A stretch of 64,000 nt of DNA from Flavobacterium aquidurense (GTDB lineage Bacteria; Bacteroidota; Bacteroidia; Flavobacteriales; Flavobacteriaceae): the NCBI GenBank assembly GCA_900107365.1, contig FNPS01000016.1, forward strand, positions 1 to 64,000, written 5' to 3'. This document shows positions 1 through 8,649 of the stretch, in pieces; position 1 is the first letter of the stretch; each line of letters opens with the position of its first letter. The notes beneath the pieces were generated by a model. The model was not told the DNA's origin and did no database searches. It was given only the letters and a program-made list of their open reading frames with translations. Position numbers and translations under genes: made by a program.

Positions 1-29
1 TCCTGAGCCAGGATCAAACTCTTCATCGT
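1..29 (-). rRNA. rrs: 16S rRNA gene, 5' end only
   Basis: The first bases are the reverse complement of the universal 16S 5' region (AGAGTTTGATCCTGGCTCAG). The gene reads left out of the window, so only about 29 nt are present. The 5' end is placed by analogy with the E. coli 16S start and could be off by a few bases. The rest of the rrn operon must lie to the left. Confidence 0.95.
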
Positions 30-217
30 ATATTGTTGATCTGAATTGCTTCGGATCGTATTGTTATTCGAATCAGTCTCTATCGGTTCATTTATTAATC
101 TCTCGATTATCTTACTCTTTATTCTTTTGTTTTGAAATCTCTTTCAAAACGGCTGTCAATTCAATATGTCTACGAACGTGTGTTTCTTTTTGTTTCGCTT
201 GTCTCTCAAAGCGGGTG
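30..217 (-). promoter_or_regulatory. rrn operon leader with hairpin
   Basis: Transcribed leader between the rrn promoter and the 16S 5' end. Positions 129-150 form a perfect 9-bp stem (GTTTTGAAA / TTTCAAAAC) around a 4-nt loop, likely part of the pre-16S processing or antitermination leader. No coding potential was seen. Confidence 0.6.
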
Positions 218-247
218 CAAAAGTACACAGTTAATCAGCATTTACAA
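218..247 (-). promoter_or_regulatory. rrn promoter (Bacteroidota sigma-A type)
   Basis: On the minus strand the -33 element TTG (245-247) is followed by 19 nt and the -7 element TACTTTTG (218-225). This fits the Bacteroidota consensus TTG-N17-20-TAnnTTTG exactly. The predicted start of transcription is near 211, giving a leader of about 180 nt before 16S. Confidence 0.85.
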
Positions 248-944
248 GACTTTCTGCCGATTTTTCACAATCTTTTTCAATACTTTTTCTTAACTTTCTG
301 ATAACAGTAAATTTAGATATTGGAATTTTATAATTATTTGAAAGTATTTTCCTGTATTAATATTTTTTAAACAAAAATACCCTAAAAAAAAGCACTGTAT
401 TTATGAAATATTCACCCAAATCCATATCATTATGTGATTTTTCAAAACACTATATTTTAAAAAAACATACATAATCGAATTGCTCACTAATTTGCTACAA
501 AAAGTTAAGGATGTCAAGCTGGTCTTAACTATTATTAATATTGTTAGTTATTACAGCAAAATCATGGCTGAAAAATCTTTCAAAACTATAAAATCAATAC
601 TGACAAGGGCTTTAAGGTTTAGGCTCGAAACTTTATAACATCCTCGAAACAAAAAAAGACTAATTTCTCATTAGTGTTTTTTAATGTAAACTATCTGCTT
701 AACAGTATTTATAAAACGCCGGAAAGCCACAGAATCTCACCTAATAGAAAAACTACAAAATCGAATACTTTGGGATTTGTAAATTGGGCAGCCACAAAGA
801 ATAATTATCTCCAATATCAAAATACAAAATATACTCTTCAAGAAAATAAAGTTCCATCAATTTAGATCTTCAAATACTGTTCAAACAGAAACTAATTTAC
901 TACATTGGAAGACAGATAGTTAAAACAACAACAAGTATTCAATT
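248..944. other. intergenic region with degenerate repeat unit
   Basis: No credible gene; an open frame at 674-865 has no family resemblance. The stretch carries a decayed copy of the window's scar repeat: a TTTGCTACAAAAAGTTAAGG tail motif at 491-510, a GCAAAATCATGGC motif at about 556-568, and a T-arm-like GGCTCGAAACTT at about 623-634. The same three elements recur near 3.7, 24.2, 32.0 and 57.5 kb. Confidence 0.5.
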
Positions 945-2120
945 ATGACAGAAAAACGCAAAAAATACGATTGCATTTTCAAAATAGATGCCGTAAAGTT
1001 AAGTTTTGAGAGAAGTAGTCTTAAAGAATTTGCAGATGAGCTCGGAATATCGCCTTGCCTTCTAACCAGTTGGCGCAAGACATATCAGAGATTTGGTGCT
1101 GGAAGTTTTCTGGGATCCGGTTACGCAAGAGTCCATCCTGAGGACATATTTACCTATGGGCTTGAAAAAAAAGCCAAAGAATCAGCACTCCGGTATGAGA
1201 TTTTAAAAAATGCATCTCCGCATCTTTGTAGTGGAAAATTAGCGCTTTATCAATTCATTAAAAGTAACGAAAAAAAGTATCCAATAGCCAAAATGTGCAA
1301 AGTGCTTAACGTATGTAATGGAACATATATTACATGGAAATATAAAGGGATTCCAAAAAAACAGCAGCAGATAGCTCTGTTAAAAGAAAATATCGCAGCA
1401 ATATTTTTACATTATAAGAAATATTACGGAAGAGCTAAAATTATAAAGGAACTAAGTGCTCAAGGCTATACAATATCTCCCAGAATGGTCAATACATATA
1501 TGAAACAATTGGGATTGCGTAAGATTGCAAAAAGAAAATTTAAAGTAACAACCGATTCCAAACATACTCATTATATTTCTCCAAATGTTCTAAATAGAGC
1601 CTTTACAGTAAATTCCCCCTCTAAAATCTGGGTATCTGATATTACCTATATTCAAACTAAAAAAGGCTTTTTATACCTTACAATAATTATGGACTTATAT
1701 GACAGGAAAATAATTGGCTGGAGTTTAGGTACCCGCCTCTCCACCTTGAGAACTACTTTAGCTGCCTGGGAGATGGCTATAGTTAACCGTACAGTTTCAA
1801 AAGGATTAATTTTTCACTCCGACAGAGGTGTTCAATATGCCAACAAAGCATTTACGAGTAAACTCAATTCTTACCAGTGCATAAGAAGTATGAGCCGTAA
1901 GGGCAATAGTATAGACAATGCAGTTTGCGAGAGTTTTTTCAATTCATTAAAAAGGGAACTAATCTATCGAAAAAGCGAACTGATTAATCAAAAGCTCATG
2001 AGAGGGGAAATATTTGAATTTATCGAAAATTGGTATAACAAAAACAGAATGCATTCTGCATTAAATTATAAAACAATAGAGCAGTTTAATACAAACAGAG
2101 ATATGAAATCCCCATGGTAA
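945..2120 (+). CDS. IS3-family transposase, OrfA and OrfB in one frame
   Basis: A 391-aa protein with an N-terminal helix-turn-helix (about residues 10-50), a middle HTH_21-type segment (about 145-195) and a C-terminal integrase core. The catalytic triad is D232 (VSDITY), D293 (FHSDRG) and E329 (CESFF), spaced as a classical DD(35)E. IS3 elements normally encode OrfA and OrfB in overlapping frames joined by frameshifting; here both lie in one uninterrupted frame, so no frameshift is needed. I could not find clear terminal inverted repeats or target duplications around it, so it may be a stranded or domesticated copy. The next gene is a paralogue of its N-terminal half. Confidence 0.85.
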   Translation: MTEKRKKYDCIFKIDAVKLSFERSSLKEFADELGISPCLLTSWRKTYQRFGAGSFLGSGYARVHPEDIFTYGLEKKAKESALRYEILKNASPHLCSGKLALYQFIKSNEKKYPIAKMCKVLNVCNGTYITWKYKGIPKKQQQIALLKENIAAIFLHYKKYYGRAKIIKELSAQGYTISPRMVNTYMKQLGLRKIAKRKFKVTTDSKHTHYISPNVLNRAFTVNSPSKIWVSDITYIQTKKGFLYLTIIMDLYDRKIIGWSLGTRLSTLRTTLAAWEMAIVNRTVSKGLIFHSDRGVQYANKAFTSKLNSYQCIRSMSRKGNSIDNAVCESFFNSLKRELIYRKSELINQKLMRGEIFEFIENWYNKNRMHSALNYKTIEQFNTNRDMKSPW

Positions 2121-2193
2121 TTTTTTTAATTAAATGTAAAATTTACTGGCTCTTCAATAATAAAAATGACATAGCTTCTTATAAAATTTAAGT

Positions 2194-2802
2194 ATGATCA
2201 AGAGAAAAACTCCAAAAAAATATGATTTTGCTTTCAAAGAAAAAGCAGTGCTTTTGAGTTATGAGAGACACAGTACAAGTTTAGCAAAACTAGAAAAGGA
2301 ACTGGGCATATATACAGCCGCATTAAGCACTTGGCGTCGGGAATATGCAAAATTCAATACTGGGGATACCTCAGAAAACAACTACGTCAAGGTGAATATT
2401 GAAAAACAAAAAATTCAGGAGTTTGAAAAAAAAACTAAAAAATCAGATCTGAAATTTAAAATTTTAAAAAGTGCCGGAAAATATCTTCATCAAGGGAGAC
2501 ACATGGTTTTTTGTTTCATGGCAAGCAACGAAAAACTATATTCTATTAGATTAATGTGCGAAGTTTTAGATATTCACAGATGTACTTATAGACGATGGAA
2601 GAGCGGATATATTACAGAGAGGCAAAAAAGAAAAAGCCTAATACAGAAAGAAATAACATATATATTCTTTGCTTTTAAAGAGCGTTATGGATGTACAAGA
2701 ATTACAAAAGAACTCCAAAATGCGGGATATAAAATATCATGCAGCACAGTATATGAATATATGAAAGAATTAGGTCTGTCCAGCAAAGTAAAAAAGGAAT
2801 AA
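2194..2802 (+). CDS. DDE-less IS3 transposase paralogue (HTH protein)
   Basis: A 202-aa protein that aligns with the first ~200 residues of the preceding transposase: a start of the pattern KKYDFAFKEKAV, an HTH around residues 15-50, and a second HTH_21-like segment ending in YEYMKELGLSS, which matches YTYMKQLGLRK in the neighbour up to one difference class per residue. It stops where the catalytic domain of the neighbour begins. After the stop at 2802 no DDE motif was seen in the 170 bp before the next gene. It may be a truncated transposase remnant or a retained DNA-binding protein. The sequence differs widely from its neighbour, so this is not a recent tandem duplication. Confidence 0.7.
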   Translation: MIKRKTPKKYDFAFKEKAVLLSYERHSTSLAKLEKELGIYTAALSTWRREYAKFNTGDTSENNYVKVNIEKQKIQEFEKKTKKSDLKFKILKSAGKYLHQGRHMVFCFMASNEKLYSIRLMCEVLDIHRCTYRRWKSGYITERQKRKSLIQKEITYIFFAFKERYGCTRITKELQNAGYKISCSTVYEYMKELGLSSKVKKE

Positions 2803-2898
2803 ATGGCTTTATAAATAATTATTGAATATTAAGGTAAAGAGTAATAAATATAATTTATTAAATTTATTTTGAGTTAGTTAAACAAACAAAACCATAAT

Positions 2899-2932
2899 TA
2901 TACTCTCAAATATTTAATTATATTTGAGTATA
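2899..2932. promoter_or_regulatory. AT-rich dyad upstream of the DMP19-like gene
   Basis: TATACTC at 2899-2905 and GAGTATA at 2926-2932 are the ends of an imperfect inverted repeat whose arms continue inward as (TC)AAATAT and ATATTTG. It ends about 37 bp before the downstream start codon, so it could be an operator. It is AT-rich and chance is possible. Confidence 0.3.
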
Positions 2933-2969
2933 CAAATAAGAATTTTGCTAGGTATTATTAAAATATGTA

Positions 2970-3512
2970 ATGCGAACGATGATGAAACAAGATAAAGACA
3001 CATTTTATATAAACAAAACAGATAAAAAAACATTACCGCACATTAACATTGAAGAATTAATAAATGATGATACATGGGATTTATTCTTTAAGTTAATTTC
3101 TAAATATTATAAACTTTTGGATAACCAAATAGAAGAGCATGATCTTACCGATGCACAGCGTACCTTAATGGCTTTTAATATATTATATGGTGAAATTACA
3201 ACTGGCGGTTTTTTAGAACTAATCAAAAATAGTCACTGCAATTACATTTTTGAATTCAAATTCTCTGAAACATTAAAAAAATGGGGAGCAATAGAATTGG
3301 CAGCAATTATTGATCAGGCCAGAAAAATATACTTTCTAAAGAAAATCGAAATTGAAACAGCAATAACTACTCACGAAATTTTTGAAATATATAATCATTA
3401 TCCCGAGTTTAATATTTTAGATAATGGGTTCTTTAAAATTATGAATGTGGAAGCTGATAAAATTAAACGCTACATTCAGCTTCATATCGATGAATTTGTT
3501 ATTGTTGTTTAA
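2970..3512 (+). CDS. DMP19 / DUF4375 family protein
   Basis: A 180-aa acidic, soluble protein without signal peptide or membrane segment. The central segment (FNILYGEITTGGFLELIKNS, about residues 70-89) matches the conserved core of the DUF4375/DMP19 family, whose usual pattern is YGEVxNGGFxQFxxN. The family is named after Neisseria DMP19, a proposed DNA mimic that binds a repressor; I cannot infer that role here. Alternative starts are at 2979 and 2982 (M-M-K-Q). It follows the two transposase-like genes but is 170 bp downstream with its own upstream dyad, so it is probably transcribed separately. Confidence 0.6.
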   Translation: MRTMMKQDKDTFYINKTDKKTLPHINIEELINDDTWDLFFKLISKYYKLLDNQIEEHDLTDAQRTLMAFNILYGEITTGGFLELIKNSHCNYIFEFKFSETLKKWGAIELAAIIDQARKIYFLKKIEIETAITTHEIFEIYNHYPEFNILDNGFFKIMNVEADKIKRYIQLHIDEFVIVV

Positions 3513-4107
3513 TTTGACACCAGAATTATTTGTCCTTACAAAATGGTTACTGTTTTTAGTCTTTTCTTTTATATGTACTTGCTAATTTCATTTCCAGAAA
3601 TTAGGTTTGTACTATTAGGATAAAATGCTGAAGTACACATAATATACAATATTATATATCATTACTTAAGACAAAAAGCGATACTTTGAGTTTTGTGGCA
3701 GAATCGTGGCAAATGCTATTTTTGGAAACTATAAATTCAGAAAAATCAAGCTCTAACAAGTTTAGGTTCGAAACTTAGAGTCCTTTACTAGCCTATCTTC
3801 GGCAATAAACTACTAAAACTCAATCTCGCAAACATCCGTATAGGCAGTACATTATTTTGATTGTTTAGAAGCCTTTTTTGGTTTCAAAGATTTCCATTTA
3901 TCCCTTGAATAGAAATAACAACAGGTGCTTCAATTACCAGAAGCAATATCGGGGCCTAATGTTAAAAACAATTATATCAAAACGGTTTGCCTTAATAATA
4001 TTTAAATGAACAAACATTCATCCATTTTTTGATTAATAAAACAAGAAGTTATCTAATTAACAAATATGAAGTTAAAAAAATAGTCACCTTTTTAATTTAT
4101 AAAAAGA
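3513..4107. other. intergenic region with scar repeat unit
   Basis: Nearly 600 bp without a convincing gene. It contains GTGGCAGAATCGTGGC at 3695-3710 and, 50 bp on, a T-arm-like TTTAGGTTCGAAACTT at 3761-3776, the same pair seen near 31.95-32.02 kb. A minus-strand frame at about 3850-3915 reads like a gene fragment ending KPKKASKQSK, but it has no start and I do not recognise it. A weak AT-rich hairpin at 4088-4106 follows the end of PUL 1 and may act as its terminator. Confidence 0.5.
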
Positions 4108-5088
4108 TTATTCCAAATTTAAAAATCTGAAACTTTTACTATCAACTTTTATTTTATCGTCAATAAAATCGATAAAAATTATTCCTGTTTTCCTTGGTGA
4201 AACAGTGCTTTCGTTAAAATGTGTATGTAAAACATAATGCATTTTTTTGTTTTTATCCCAAAAAACATCACCATGGCCAATACCATTTTGTTTTACATTT
4301 TTTCTGCTAATAATTGGGCTTTCAACTGCCTTTTCCCAAGGCCCGTACGGACTTTTGCTTGTTGCATAACCAACGGCATAATCAGGATTTCTAAAATCAT
4401 TCGCCGAATAAATTAAATAATACAGACCAACGTGTTTTAGCACCGTTGGCCCTTCTGTAACTGGCCAGGGTACATTTTGTGTGTTTTCCCAAGGTAAAGT
4501 TCCGGAAATACATTCCGTCAAAGTTTCTGGTTTAATACTTTGAAGATCATCGTTTATTTCGGCAACAAAAATTCGATTTCCGTTTGTTAATCGCACATGA
4601 TACAAATATTTTTTTCCATCTTCATCAATAAAAATAAATGGATCAATTTGATTTCCTGTTTCGATAATTGGTTTTTGAGATTCGTTTTTAAATGGCCCTA
4701 ACGGACTATTACTGCTCGCAATGGCAATATTTTCGTTAGCCGTATAAATCATATAAAAAATGTTTTTACACTTTAAAACCTGAGGCGCCCAAAATCCTTT
4801 ATCGCCAAAAGAATCCCCTTTTTTCAAAGCCAGTCCATTTTGAGAACCTGCCGGACCATTCCATTTTTTTAAATCTGTCGAAGTATATACCATAAATCCT
4901 TGCCCGTTTAACGGCGTGTCACCGCCAGTAGTGCCGTATAAATAATAGTTTCCGTTCTCATAAAAGATTGTTGGATCTGCTAAAAGAATATTTTTTAGTT
5001 GCGGTTCTGTTGTCTTTGAAGCATTATTTTCCTGCGAACAACAAACGAAAATACACAGCGAACTAAGCATCGTTAATATTTTTCTCAT
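4108..5088 (-). CDS. GH43 family lipoprotein glycosidase
   Basis: A 326-aa protein with a lipoprotein signal (MRKILTMLSSLCIFVCC; Cys 16 or 17 as lipid site) and a five-bladed GH43 propeller. The three catalytic carboxylates are visible in ADPTIF (base Asp), QIDPFIF (pKa-modulating Asp) and TEGPTV (acid Glu). GH43 enzymes are mostly alpha-L-arabinofuranosidases, arabinanases or beta-xylosidases; the subfamily is not fixed by eye. The start at 5088 is preferred over a longer frame because its ATG overlaps the TGA of the upstream gene (ATGA), and only this start gives a signal peptide. It is the last gene of the PUL 1 operon. Confidence 0.85.
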   Translation of the reverse strand: MRKILTMLSSLCIFVCCSQENNASKTTEPQLKNILLADPTIFYENGNYYLYGTTGGDTPLNGQGFMVYTSTDLKKWNGPAGSQNGLALKKGDSFGDKGFWAPQVLKCKNIFYMIYTANENIAIASSNSPLGPFKNESQKPIIETGNQIDPFIFIDEDGKKYLYHVRLTNGNRIFVAEINDDLQSIKPETLTECISGTLPWENTQNVPWPVTEGPTVLKHVGLYYLIYSANDFRNPDYAVGYATSKSPYGPWEKAVESPIISRKNVKQNGIGHGDVFWDKNKKMHYVLHTHFNESTVSPRKTGIIFIDFIDDKIKVDSKSFRFLNLE

Positions 5089-6113
5089 TTTATTATAGGT
5101 TTTAGCATATTTGTACTTGATGGCGTTCCTGAATTTACAATCGGCCATCCGTTTTTATAGCTTATTTTATCAATCAGAACAATGCGTCCTCCATTTGGAT
5201 TTTTTGAGTCTATCGCATGATAAACCATCCATTCCTGACCTTTTTCATCGGTTACAACTGAATTATGTCCTGGCGCAATCCATTGATCATTCTTGTTTAA
5301 AATTACACTGTTTGAAGTTTTTTCGGCTTCTGCCAAAGTTTCAAAAGGTCCTTCGGCATTTTTAGATCGGGCAACCATAACAGCATAATGGGCTTTTTCG
5401 CCACAGCAATTATCACCTGAATAATACAGATAATAAAATCCGTCATGAAACGTGACCCAGCTTCCTTCAACTAAATTTTGATAATTGGACGGATCATTAT
5501 TGATAATCTGATTAACTAATTTTTTGACGCTGCTTGCTGTTTTAAAACTCAAACGATCTTCTGAAAGTTCCCGTACTTTTAAAGCTTCAAAACCAGAACC
5601 CCAATACAGTAATTTTTTTCCTGTTTTTGGATCATCAAAAGCCATTGGATCAATATTGATGAAACCATTTCCGCAAAGCAAAGGTTCTCCTTTATCGATA
5701 AAAGGTCCACTTGGTAATTTTGAAGTTGCAACGCCTAAACACTTCCCTTCCTTACTATCAGATTCTCCGGAATAATATAAAAAATACGTTTTCAATTTGG
5801 CATCGTACAAAACATGCGGCGCCCAAAAATCTTTGTCTGCCCATTTTGGTTTTGTAGGAAGTGCATCTCCAATAAAAATCCAATCAACCAAGTTTTTAGA
5901 TTTTAGAACCTGAATATGAATATTTTTTCCGTCTAAAACTGTATTGGTTCCATAAGCATAATAATAGCCATCAGCCGCTTTAATCACAGTGGGATCTGCA
6001 AAATCTTTATTATAAACCGGATTTACAAATGTGTTTTGTTGTGCATTCGATTCTAATCCTGTTAAGCTTAAAACTGTAATTAAAAAACAGTAATATTTTT
6101 GAACAACATTCAT
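5085..6113 (-). CDS. GH43 family glycosidase, exported
   Basis: A 342-aa protein with a cleavable signal peptide ending near SNAQQ and a GH43 five-bladed propeller: FADPTVIK (catalytic base), NIDPMAFDD (second Asp) and VEGSWVTF (acid Glu), with the family's APGHNSV segment near the C-terminus. It is likely a periplasmic alpha-L-arabinofuranosidase or arabinanase, though beta-xylosidase activity cannot be excluded. Its stop overlaps the start of the next GH43 gene by the ATGA arrangement, which indicates translational coupling. Confidence 0.85.
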   Translation of the reverse strand: MNVVQKYYCFLITVLSLTGLESNAQQNTFVNPVYNKDFADPTVIKAADGYYYAYGTNTVLDGKNIHIQVLKSKNLVDWIFIGDALPTKPKWADKDFWAPHVLYDAKLKTYFLYYSGESDSKEGKCLGVATSKLPSGPFIDKGEPLLCGNGFINIDPMAFDDPKTGKKLLYWGSGFEALKVRELSEDRLSFKTASSVKKLVNQIINNDPSNYQNLVEGSWVTFHDGFYYLYYSGDNCCGEKAHYAVMVARSKNAEGPFETLAEAEKTSNSVILNKNDQWIAPGHNSVVTDEKGQEWMVYHAIDSKNPNGGRIVLIDKISYKNGWPIVNSGTPSSTNMLKPIIK

Positions 6114-6133
6114 AATCTTAAATTGATAAATGA

Positions 6134-7309
6134 TTATTTAGCCGAAAACTGATAATAAGAAACCGTATGATATTTTTGTCCTGGCTTTAAAACTATCGGT
6201 GCAAATTTTGGCTGATTTGGAGCATCTGGAAAATGTTGTGTTTCTAAAGCAAAAGCAGTTCTGAAATCATCTTTTGCACCCGATTTAAAGGTGTTTTTAG
6301 ATTGCATGAAGTTTCCGCTGTAGAATTGTAATCCAGGTTCTTGTGTATAAATATCCAGCGTAATTCCTGATTTATCTCCCGAAATTGTGGCGGCATGATT
6401 CAGTCCGTTTTTCTTAGATCCGTTTAAAACATAATTATGATCGTAGCCTTTTCCGAATTTTAACTGCTCGTCTTTGGTTTCAATTCGTTCGCCAATGGTG
6501 TGTTTTGAAGTAAAATCAAAAGGTGTATTTTGAACCGGTTTTAATTCGCCTGACGGAATCAAACCTTCATCAACCGGAGTAAATTCATTCGCATAAATCT
6601 GAAGCTCGTGATTTAATATTGAGCCACTTCCTTCTCCATTCAAATTAAAAAAGGCATGATTGGTCAAATTCACTAAAGTGGTCTTATCTGTCGTGGCTTC
6701 ATATTCCATTTTTATGGTTTGATCTGCTTCAAGCGTATAAGTCACTTTAACCGTTAAATTTCCGGGAAAACCTTGTTCTCCATAGGGTGAAACATAACTA
6801 AAAACCAATGTGTTTTCATTCGTTTTACTGACATCCCAAACCACATCCTGAAAACCTTTTATACCGCCATGCAAAGCATTTTTGCCATTATTCAAAGGCA
6901 CCTGATATTTTTTTCCTTCTAAAGTAAACTGACCTTTCGCGATACGATTTCCAACACGTCCGATTGTTGCGCCAAAATAAGGCTCGGTCGAAGTCTTAAA
7001 ACCTTTTGCGCTGTTCATTCCCACTACAACATCCGTTTGTTTTCCGTTTTTATCAGCAACCCAAAGTCCAATTAATCTTCCTCCGTAATTGGTAAAAGCA
7101 GCTTTTATGCCTTTATTTTCTATCCAATACAAATTGACTTTTTTGCCTTCCATTATGGTGTCGAAATTTTTATTTGCTAAAATGGCTTTAACCGAATCTG
7201 TTTTTATTTCTGATGTTGTTTCAGAAGGTTTCACTTCCTTTTTATTGTCTTTACAACTAAATTGAAAAAGCGCCAGCAAAACAACCGCTGCTATTTGAAT
7301 ATTTTTCAT
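6134..7309 (-). CDS. aldose 1-epimerase (galactose mutarotase-like) lipoprotein
   Basis: A 391-aa lipoprotein (MKNIQIAAVVLLALFQFSC; lipobox LFQFSC). The rest is a full mutarotase fold: GGRLIGLWV, FGATIGRVGNRIAKG, an NNGKNALHGG segment with the conserved His, LVNLTNHAFFNL with the catalytic His, and FALETQHFPDAPNQP with the catalytic Glu near the C-terminus. It interconverts alpha and beta anomers of released sugars such as arabinose or galactose in the periplasm. The ORF could be extended upstream to 7498, but that runs into the preceding gene and a palindromic repeat, and only the start at 7309 provides a signal sequence. Confidence 0.88.
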   Translation of the reverse strand: MKNIQIAAVVLLALFQFSCKDNKKEVKPSETTSEIKTDSVKAILANKNFDTIMEGKKVNLYWIENKGIKAAFTNYGGRLIGLWVADKNGKQTDVVVGMNSAKGFKTSTEPYFGATIGRVGNRIAKGQFTLEGKKYQVPLNNGKNALHGGIKGFQDVVWDVSKTNENTLVFSYVSPYGEQGFPGNLTVKVTYTLEADQTIKMEYEATTDKTTLVNLTNHAFFNLNGEGSGSILNHELQIYANEFTPVDEGLIPSGELKPVQNTPFDFTSKHTIGERIETKDEQLKFGKGYDHNYVLNGSKKNGLNHAATISGDKSGITLDIYTQEPGLQFYSGNFMQSKNTFKSGAKDDFRTAFALETQHFPDAPNQPKFAPIVLKPGQKYHTVSYYQFSAK

Positions 7310-7315
7310 TTTTAT

Positions 7316-7360
7316 GTCATTGCGAGGAAGATTTGTTCGCCGGGGCGAAAGCAATCTCAT
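7316..7360. repeat. REP-like palindromic intergenic repeat
   Basis: Begins GTCATTGCGAGGAAG and ends CGAAAGCAATCTCAT, with complementary ATTGC / GCAAT ends. This resembles the widespread intergenic family with consensus near ATTGCGAGGAACGAAGCAAT. It lies in the 74-bp gap between two PUL 1 genes. Confidence 0.65.
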
Positions 7361-7383
7361 CCTCTGGTTCATATTTTTATTTA

Positions 7384-8412
7384 TTATTTTGATGGAATAG
7401 CCAATTTTGTTTCTTCGCTTACAGGTTCTCCCAAAACCGGAAGACCATTTGCATCCCAATTGATTTTTTGCATTCTTGGTGATCTTTGATTTCCGCATCC
7501 CTCACCCGGATTTGAATTGGCGTGATATAAAATCCAGTCTTCTTTTCCGTCTGGAGATTTAAAAAACGAATTATGCCCCGGAGCATAAACTTTATTTTTG
7601 TCCGATTGTTTGAAAATTGGTTCTGCAGCTTTTTCCCAGGCTGAAGCATTCAATAAATCGTTTCCTCCTTTAAAAGTTAATAATCCTAAAGCATAGAAAT
7701 CTGTCCAGCAACCACTGGCCGAAAACACTATAAAAATTTTATCTCCCTTTTGTAAAAATTGCGGACCTTCATTCACATTTACCTGAGGCGGATTAACCGG
7801 ATCATTCAATGCTCCGTGGGTTTCCCATCCGTGTGTTGGTGACGAAATCAAAACACGATCGCCTTCAATTCCAAGTGGATTTTTCATTTTGGCGATGTAA
7901 ATATTCTGCTGCCCATTTGTGTCGCCTGCCCAGCCTGCCCAAATCATGTACAGCTGTTTTTTATATTCAAATACGTTTCCGTCAATCGCCCATTTGTCTG
8001 TTTTTGCAGCAATTTTTCCCTTAAAGTCCCATTTTCCTTTAAACGGATCTGAGGTTTTATTTTCCAAAACATACATTCTGTGTGTATTGTTATCCCCATT
8101 ATCTGCAGCGAAATACGCATACCATTTTCCGTTGATGATATGAAATTCCGGCGCCCAGATTTCTGCCGAATAATCCGTTCCTTTTGGAGCTTCCCAAATC
8201 GTTTTACTTTCAGCATTTTTTAAATCAGATAAGTCTTTTGTTTTCCACAAAACCAATCTGTTCCCTAAAGTATTTGTATAATAATAAAAACCTTTATAAT
8301 ATGTACTGTAAGGGTCTGCACCCGAAAGTAAAATTGGATTTGAGAATGTTTTTTGCTGTGAAAATCCAGCAGAAACAATCATCAGCAAAAAGAGAATTAG
8401 GTACTTTTTCAT
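7384..8412 (-). CDS. GH43 family glycosidase (arabinofuranosidase-like)
   Basis: A 342-aa exported protein (signal MKKYLILFLLMIVSAGFSQQ). The propeller carries LSGADPYSTYY (base Asp), WAIDGNVFEY (second Asp) and NEGPQFL (acid Glu), followed by APGHNSFF and YHANSNPGEGC. The pattern resembles GH43 members labelled alpha-L-arabinofuranosidase, including exo-acting arabinan enzymes, but the subfamily call is inference. The longer frame to 8571 would start inside repeat DNA and give a basic, non-exported N-terminus, so 8412 is chosen. Confidence 0.85.
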   Translation of the reverse strand: MKKYLILFLLMIVSAGFSQQKTFSNPILLSGADPYSTYYKGFYYYTNTLGNRLVLWKTKDLSDLKNAESKTIWEAPKGTDYSAEIWAPEFHIINGKWYAYFAADNGDNNTHRMYVLENKTSDPFKGKWDFKGKIAAKTDKWAIDGNVFEYKKQLYMIWAGWAGDTNGQQNIYIAKMKNPLGIEGDRVLISSPTHGWETHGALNDPVNPPQVNVNEGPQFLQKGDKIFIVFSASGCWTDFYALGLLTFKGGNDLLNASAWEKAAEPIFKQSDKNKVYAPGHNSFFKSPDGKEDWILYHANSNPGEGCGNQRSPRMQKINWDANGLPVLGEPVSEETKLAIPSK

Positions 8413-8439
8413 TTTAATTTTAATTTTTATTTTTTGGCG

Positions 8440-8640
8440 TGTTTTTTTAACACATATAGACATAGTTTTTCTTTGTCTGTAAAGGCGTTTTACTTTTTTG
8501 AAAAAACATAGCTTTACGGTAAGCTTTGTCAAAGTTTTAAACTTTGACAAAGCTACTTCACGTAGAAACACCCTCAGCTATGTGTGGAAACTAGTTTCTT
8601 TTATCTCCTTTTTTCAACACTAAATCCTATGTTTCTATGT
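8440..8640. repeat. cluster of intergenic repeats with a 33-bp palindrome
   Basis: The 237-bp gap between the GH2 and GH43 genes is unusually long for this operon. At 8522-8554 a perfect inverted repeat (AGCTTTGTCAAAGTTT and its complement around one central base) can form a 16-bp stem. Flanking it are copies of a CTATGT/ACATAG word in both orientations (about 8455-8470, 8505-8512, 8577-8583, 8629-8640). This looks like a mobile intergenic repeat or MITE remnant inside the operon. Confidence 0.6.
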
Positions 8641-8649
8641 GTTTAAAAC

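Noticed and set aside
674-865. 63-codon open frame upstream of the transposase gene
   Set aside because: No family resemblance, and it overlaps degenerate repeat DNA.
945-2120. Programmed frameshift between OrfA and OrfB
   Set aside because: The two parts are already in one frame, so none is required.
7384-8571. Longer N-terminal forms of several PUL genes (for example starts at 8571, 7498, 10518, 5148, 13415)
   Set aside because: They extend into repeats or neighbouring genes and lose the signal peptide; internal ATGs give proper export signals.
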